From Diadophis punctatus similis (taxonomy: Eukaryota > Chordata > Lepidosauria > Squamata > Dipsadidae), in the NCBI GenBank assembly GCA_023053685.1, contig JALIGW010000002.1:163138534-163202533 (forward strand): 64,000 bases of DNA, written 5' to 3'. Shown piece after piece: positions 59,801 to 64,000 of the stretch (positions are counted from its first letter, which is position 1; each line of letters opens with the position of its first letter). The notes under the pieces were generated by a model. It was not told where the DNA came from, did no database searches, and saw only the letters and a program-made list of their open reading frames with translations. Position numbers and translations under genes: made by a program.

Positions 59801-60645
59801 AAGTGAATGGAATGCTGATCGTTGTGTATTTTAGATATGGTACTTGCTGAATTTATTTATTTATTTATAGCCCATCGTTCTCATTCTAAATATTTGAATC
59901 ACTTCAGTAATTCATGTGACTCATAATTTTCTTTGCTGGGATCGATTTTCAGTTGTTTTAATGCTTCAGCTCAATTTGGGCAACCAAGGCTGCACCATGT
60001 TTCTTTTTCTTTTACATATTATACATCTGTTGGGATCTATATATTAGCACTCCTAACTCCATTTTATCAGAGAGTGGTGTGTATGAGGAATAGTACCGAA
60101 CGTTAAATAATTCAAAATGAAAAGAAGTAAAAGTGTCTTTCATCTTGTAAAAGCTAAAATGAAATAGGCATATGTTTTGCTAAGAACTGATCTGACATTA
60201 TACCTTGAACCAATCCAATGACAACACTCTGACCATTTGATAACAGATACACAGAAGGGAAAAAATGGTTCTAAATTTTATTCTGTTTTATTCTTTTAGC
60301 CTGCTTTCCATTATAATAGTCCCAAAGTGTACAATAAATGCTATCCTCTTTAATAAACCATGCTTAATTAACTGCTGGGTGAAGTTATACTTCATTCCAT
60401 AATCTTCCAGATTGTGCCATTTAACGGCTCCGTGTTCCAGTTTTTTGAGTAATAAAAATTTTTCTAAAGAAGTCATTACTTTTTAATCAAATTCTTCTCC
60501 AATTGTTTTAGCTTCTCTCTCTCAGCAATTCGTTTACATCGTCTTTCTTTTTAGCTTGTTTTTCTTAATTCAGTGTCATTCATTTCAAATGCATAAAAAA
60601 TAGGGTAGAAGTGGGGGAGGAGAGACTTCTCATTTTAAAACTTTA
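59801..60645. other. Unique interval, no gene seen
   Basis: About 840 bp AT-rich sequence. A TTTA run lies at 59850-59870. The 62-codon minus-strand frame at 60288-60476 has no known domain. Confidence 0.4.
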
Positions 60646-60647
60646 AA

Positions 60648-61474
60648 ATGGAGTTAAAATGGACACCTAACATCAAAAACATCATCAAAAAAGCTCCACA
60701 AAGAATGTTCTTTCTGCGCAAACTCAGAAAGTTCAAACTGCCCAAGGAGCCGCTGATTCAGTTCTACAGAGGAATTATTGAGTCTATCATCTGCACCTCC
60801 ATAACTGTCTGGCTTGGCTCTGCAACCAAACAAGACAGACACAGACTTCAGAGGATAATTAGAGCTGCAGAAAAAACAATTGCTACCAATCTGCCTTCCA
60901 TTGAGGACTGTATACTGCATGAGTCAAAAAGAGGGCTGAGAAAATATCTACAGACCCTTCCCATCCTGGACATAAATTGTTTCAACTGCTACCCTCAAAA
61001 CTATGCTATAGGGCACTGCACACCAAAACAACTAGACACAAGGACAGTTTTCCCCTCGAATGCCATCACTCTGCTTAACAACTAATTCACACAACACTGT
61101 CAAATAATTTACAAAGAGTGTATTACTATTATTCGTCTCTTCCTTACTAGTATCTATCTCTTCCCACTTATTACTATAACCGTGTTGCTTGTATCTTTCA
61201 ATTATATTGTTTTTATTTGTTTCCTAGTACGATTTGATAGCTTATTAGCAACCTTGACTATCACTAAGTGTTGTATCTTTTTATTCTTGATGAATGTATT
61301 TTATTTTTCTTTATGTACATTGAGAGCATATACACCTAAGACAAATTCCATGTGTGTCCTATCACACTTGGCTAATAAAGAATTCTATTCTATTCTATTC
61401 TATTCTATTCTATTCTATTCTATTCTATTCTATTCTATTCTATTCTATTCTATTCTATTCTATTCTATTCTATT
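60648..61474 (+). mobile_element. Rex1-like LINE 3' end with ATTCT tail
   Basis: The plus-strand 145-codon frame (60648-61085) encodes a LINE C-terminus: KWTPNIKNIIKKAPQRMFFL, RGIIESIICTSITVWLGSAT, LQRIIRAAEKTIATNLPSIE and a terminal NAITLLNN. It aligns by eye with 21368-21850 (TIESVLAYCIMVWY, AVRLLNG), so both belong to one family. The 3' UTR ends CACACTTGGCTAATAAAGAA, then the ATTCT array. No stop interrupts the coding part, though the catalytic domain is truncated away. Confidence 0.88.
61381..61474. repeat. (ATTCT)n microsatellite at LINE tail
   Basis: About 18 ATTCT units directly after the AATAAAG ending of the Rex1-like LINE. Reads as Ser-Ile-Leu-Phe-Tyr repeats in one frame, which is an artefact. 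Confidence 0.97.
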
Positions 61475-63663
61475 ATCCCATATTTTTATTTTGTAGTCAT
61501 TATAATATCAAGATTCCTAGACATCAAACATGATATCCAAAATACTACGTGGAAAAAACTAATTCTATAATAGGAAGCACTACATATGGACAATATCATT
61601 TAATTAACTGCTTTCTGTTATCCTCTGCAATAAGGTTGTCATTTTTCAGATATCTCTTTTTTAATTTAAGGGTTCTTGTTGTATGAATTATATTTCAGAG
61701 ATTTTCTTAAGTGCAAAAGACCATATAAAACAGGTTTCAGTAAAAATGGACAACTTGGGAGGCAGGTAACTGGATGGGATTTATATTACGAATAGCATTT
61801 AGTTGCTTCTCTGTACAAAACTCCTACTTTCCTTGTGTGTCATTCCGGGACAGGTAAATAAACAAACAAATAAACCCATCAACCTATCCAGCCAGATAAT
61901 CAATGTTATGCTCTCTGCTTTGTTGTATCCCTGAAAAATTCATTATCTTTGTTCTACTGAGCAGACAGCTGGACAAACAAAATTATAAAACAAAATTATA
62001 AAAAAACACCTTCCTTCCTTTCTTTCTTCTGATGTGATAAAACTCTTTTTGTGCATGATTGGTGCCCCTACTGCATCACAATAGTTTATCCTTGTCACTC
62101 TACTTATTCAGGCCCAGAAGTATCAATAAAAGCAATTGCCACTTGTCCTGTCCTTTGGATTTGCTAGAAATTGACACATTTTATAATTTGCAATAAATTC
62201 TACATAATTTCCTGTCTTGCTTTGTCAAGGAGAGCCACGGAAAGAGCAGAATAAGTTCTTGCTCGGTGGGACAAATGACAAAACACATGTACTGAAGGCA
62301 CAGCATTTTATTTCCCAAGTGGCCAACCAGGCTGTCATTGGGAAGCCACAAGCAGGCTATGCAGGCAAGACTATCTTCTCATTTATGCCCCCAGCAACCT
62401 ATTTTTCAGCCGGGATGTCCTATCAAGTCATCAAGATTGGTAGCCATTATTAAAATTAAGTTCCATGAATCTAATGTCTTTTTAAAGCCAACCACTCTGG
62501 TGATGTATATTGTAAGATTTTCTTTCCCAGAGAATTGCTTTAACTTCTTCATTATTTAGACTGGGTTTTGTTTGGTCTTTTTTTCAGCTCAACAAGCCCC
62601 ATTTTGATATACAGACCTGTATAGTACATCAGTAGAAAAGCATTACATATCAGTAGTTTCAATTTTTGTACTTTGCCTAATGATCCCGTGGCAGAATTTG
62701 CCTTTTTTTCACAGCGGATGAACTTTGGATGGAGGCTTTCATTGAATTATCCAAGACTATGATCCCTAAGCCCTTTTTTTTGGCTAATCACTGTTAATTT
62801 AGGAATTTATTTTCATATTTAGCTGTCGTTATACAAAATTACATTGAGGTTCATCGGTTATTTTGATGCCATTTTCCTAGTCTGATACTCCAGTTGCTGC
62901 TATTATATTTTCCTAGCATTCTTTTAGGACCACCTAGAAATATTCTGCTTCATGAAGATGCCCTAGATATGGCTCATCTATCTTTTGCTTCCGTAAGACA
63001 GACACTCCCTATCTCATTTTCCATAAACTTCCTGGTAAAATCATCAGAAAGAAGCAGAAGACCTATATTTTCCAGGGTCTTTTCCAACTAAATGCCAGAT
63101 GTGATCCATGAAATGATGAAAAAAGCTATGGAAGTTTATTAAAAATGATAAGTACACAAACATGCACATACATGTATGTGTAATCCTATGTAATAAAATA
63201 AAAGACTTACAGAATATATTCAGGGTTAGACAGGAACTGGTCTATTGCAGAACAGCAGGAGGAACTTGGAGATAGTGGAACAGCCACTTTTAGTGCAGGA
63301 AGGAGGGACAGACAGACACAGTGGGACGAGGGAGGAAAGGAAAGAAAAACACAAAACATGGTTAATGAGAGATATAGCTACAAATTATCAGATAATTAAA
63401 CTCCTAGCAAAGTTTGTGCAAATAACATGGAATAACCACAAGGATGCATCAACCAGCTCCTGGAAGAAAGTATAGATGATGGTCCTTAGTATTTTATCTT
63501 GTTTATTACTGACTGGTAATTAATTCAATAGGAGAAGTTCTTTCTTTAAGATGGTGAAAGAAAGAAGCACAAGCTTGCTTTTTCTGGTCATTTATCGAAG
63601 CCATGTTTCATTTTGGTTGACACTGTGGGGTTGTCTAAATTTTACTTAAGAATCCTTTCCTAT
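61475..63663. other. Repeat-poor interval, no gene confirmed
   Basis: About 2.2 kb without recognised transposons. The block at 62217-62453 has a higher-complexity 78-codon open frame with no known domain. It starts GGAGAGCCACGGAAAGAGCA and ends before TTAAAATTAAG. It could be a lost exon, a conserved element or chance. A TTTTTTTT-rich stretch lies at 62700-62780. Confidence 0.4.
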
Positions 63664-63932
63664 TAGCAATAGCAATAGCACTTAGAATTATATACTGCTT
63701 CACAGTGCTTCACAGTGATTACAGAGTCCGCCTATTGCCCCCAACAATCTGTAGTATCCTCATTTTACTGATCTCGGAAGGATGGAAAGCTGAGTCAACC
63801 TTGAATCGGTGAGACTTGAACTTATTTTATTTATTTATTTTATTAAATTTATATGCCGCCCAACTCCAAAGGACTCTGGGCGGCTTGGCCGGCAACCAGC
63901 AGAAGTAGCCTGCACTGTGCCACCACAGTTCA
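63664..63932 (-). mobile_element. tRNA-derived SINE (family B), antisense, interrupted by L2 tip
   Basis: The minus strand matches the family: a GCTATTGCTATTGCTAATA tail at the left, ACTCAGCTTTCCATCCTTC near 63775-63797, and the tRNA-like head with GCAGGCTACTTCTGCTG at 63897-63915. A small L2 end at about 63822-63888 replaces the segment between body and head, removing box B context. GCTTCACAGT is tandemly duplicated near 63698-63715. Confidence 0.88.
63822..63888 (-). mobile_element. Very short L2 LINE 3' end nested in SINE
   Basis: An AAAT-type tail (as TTTA on the plus strand) plus TATGCCGCCCAACTCCAAAG and GACTCTGGGCGGC, the reverse complement of the L2 3' terminus. Only about 67 bp, an extreme 5' truncation. 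Confidence 0.85.
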
Positions 63933-64000
63933 TTAACTTGTTATATTATCTCATTATTCTGAATTGTGAATAAAATGTGTGTTCATTTACTGCTTCTTTT

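Overview
The window looks like non-coding squamate reptile DNA, most likely snake. It is AT-rich, carries no recognisable host exon, rRNA or functional tRNA, and is crowded with the repeats expected of squamates: a Sauria-type tRNA SINE, a second tRNA-derived SINE family, L2, CR1, Rex1-like and BovB/RTE-like LINE fragments, many hAT and TA-flanked MITEs, two well-bounded solo LTRs, a mariner remnant, and long compound microsatellites. CR1 tails made of ATTCT repeats and AATAG-type microsatellites are a known snake signature. The species call is inference; the repeat identities are read from the sequence.

Layout. 1-8 kb: an antisense SINE at the left edge, two 3' ends of one LINE family (3.1 and 3.9 kb), a hAT MITE (6.8 kb), and a mariner 3' half set between TG repeats (8.0-8.4 kb), followed by an antisense L2 3' end. 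9-18 kb: mostly unique sequence, with a CR1 copy split by a 129-bp pentanucleotide array (13 kb), a palindromic hAT MITE and a possible LTR (14.3-15.0 kb), a possible conserved non-coding block (15.7-16.1 kb) and a TA-flanked MITE. 18-23 kb: a 1.6-kb L2 containing two 134-bp hAT MITEs, a further hAT MITE, and an antisense Rex1-like LINE split by a 679-bp solo LTR. 24-38 kb: compound and AT microsatellites, MITEs, a 207-bp solo LTR, the Sauria-type SINE, a local duplication, and a 625-bp TA-flanked element with internal repeats. 39-47 kb: a foldback element, a CpG-rich hAT element, and L2, SINE and CR1 fragments. 47-56 kb: a largely unique block with an L2 3' end at 52.5-53.1 kb, a MITE remnant at 54.2 kb and a 782-bp hAT element at 54.9-55.7 kb. 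56-64 kb: a CR1 carrying a nested hAT MITE, an antisense L2 with long readable sequence, TC/ATAG/AAAT/CCAA microsatellites, a BovB-like relic, a Rex1-like 3' end with an ATTCT tail, and a SINE interrupted by a tiny L2 end.

Nothing here acts as a gene system. All readable coding sequence belongs to decayed transposons: reverse transcriptase parts of L2, CR1 and Rex1-like LINEs, and a mariner transposase C-terminus. The informative content is insertion archaeology. Eight hAT elements have clear 8-bp target duplications, four MITEs have TA flanks, two solo LTRs have perfect 5-bp duplications, and several nested insertions give relative ages. I found no convincing undescribed biological system. 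The best leads are a reverse-oriented CR1-tail-type microsatellite inside a CR1, the mariner bounded by TG tracts, a foldback element with short subterminal repeats, and a few complex repeat-free blocks that may be conserved regulatory DNA.
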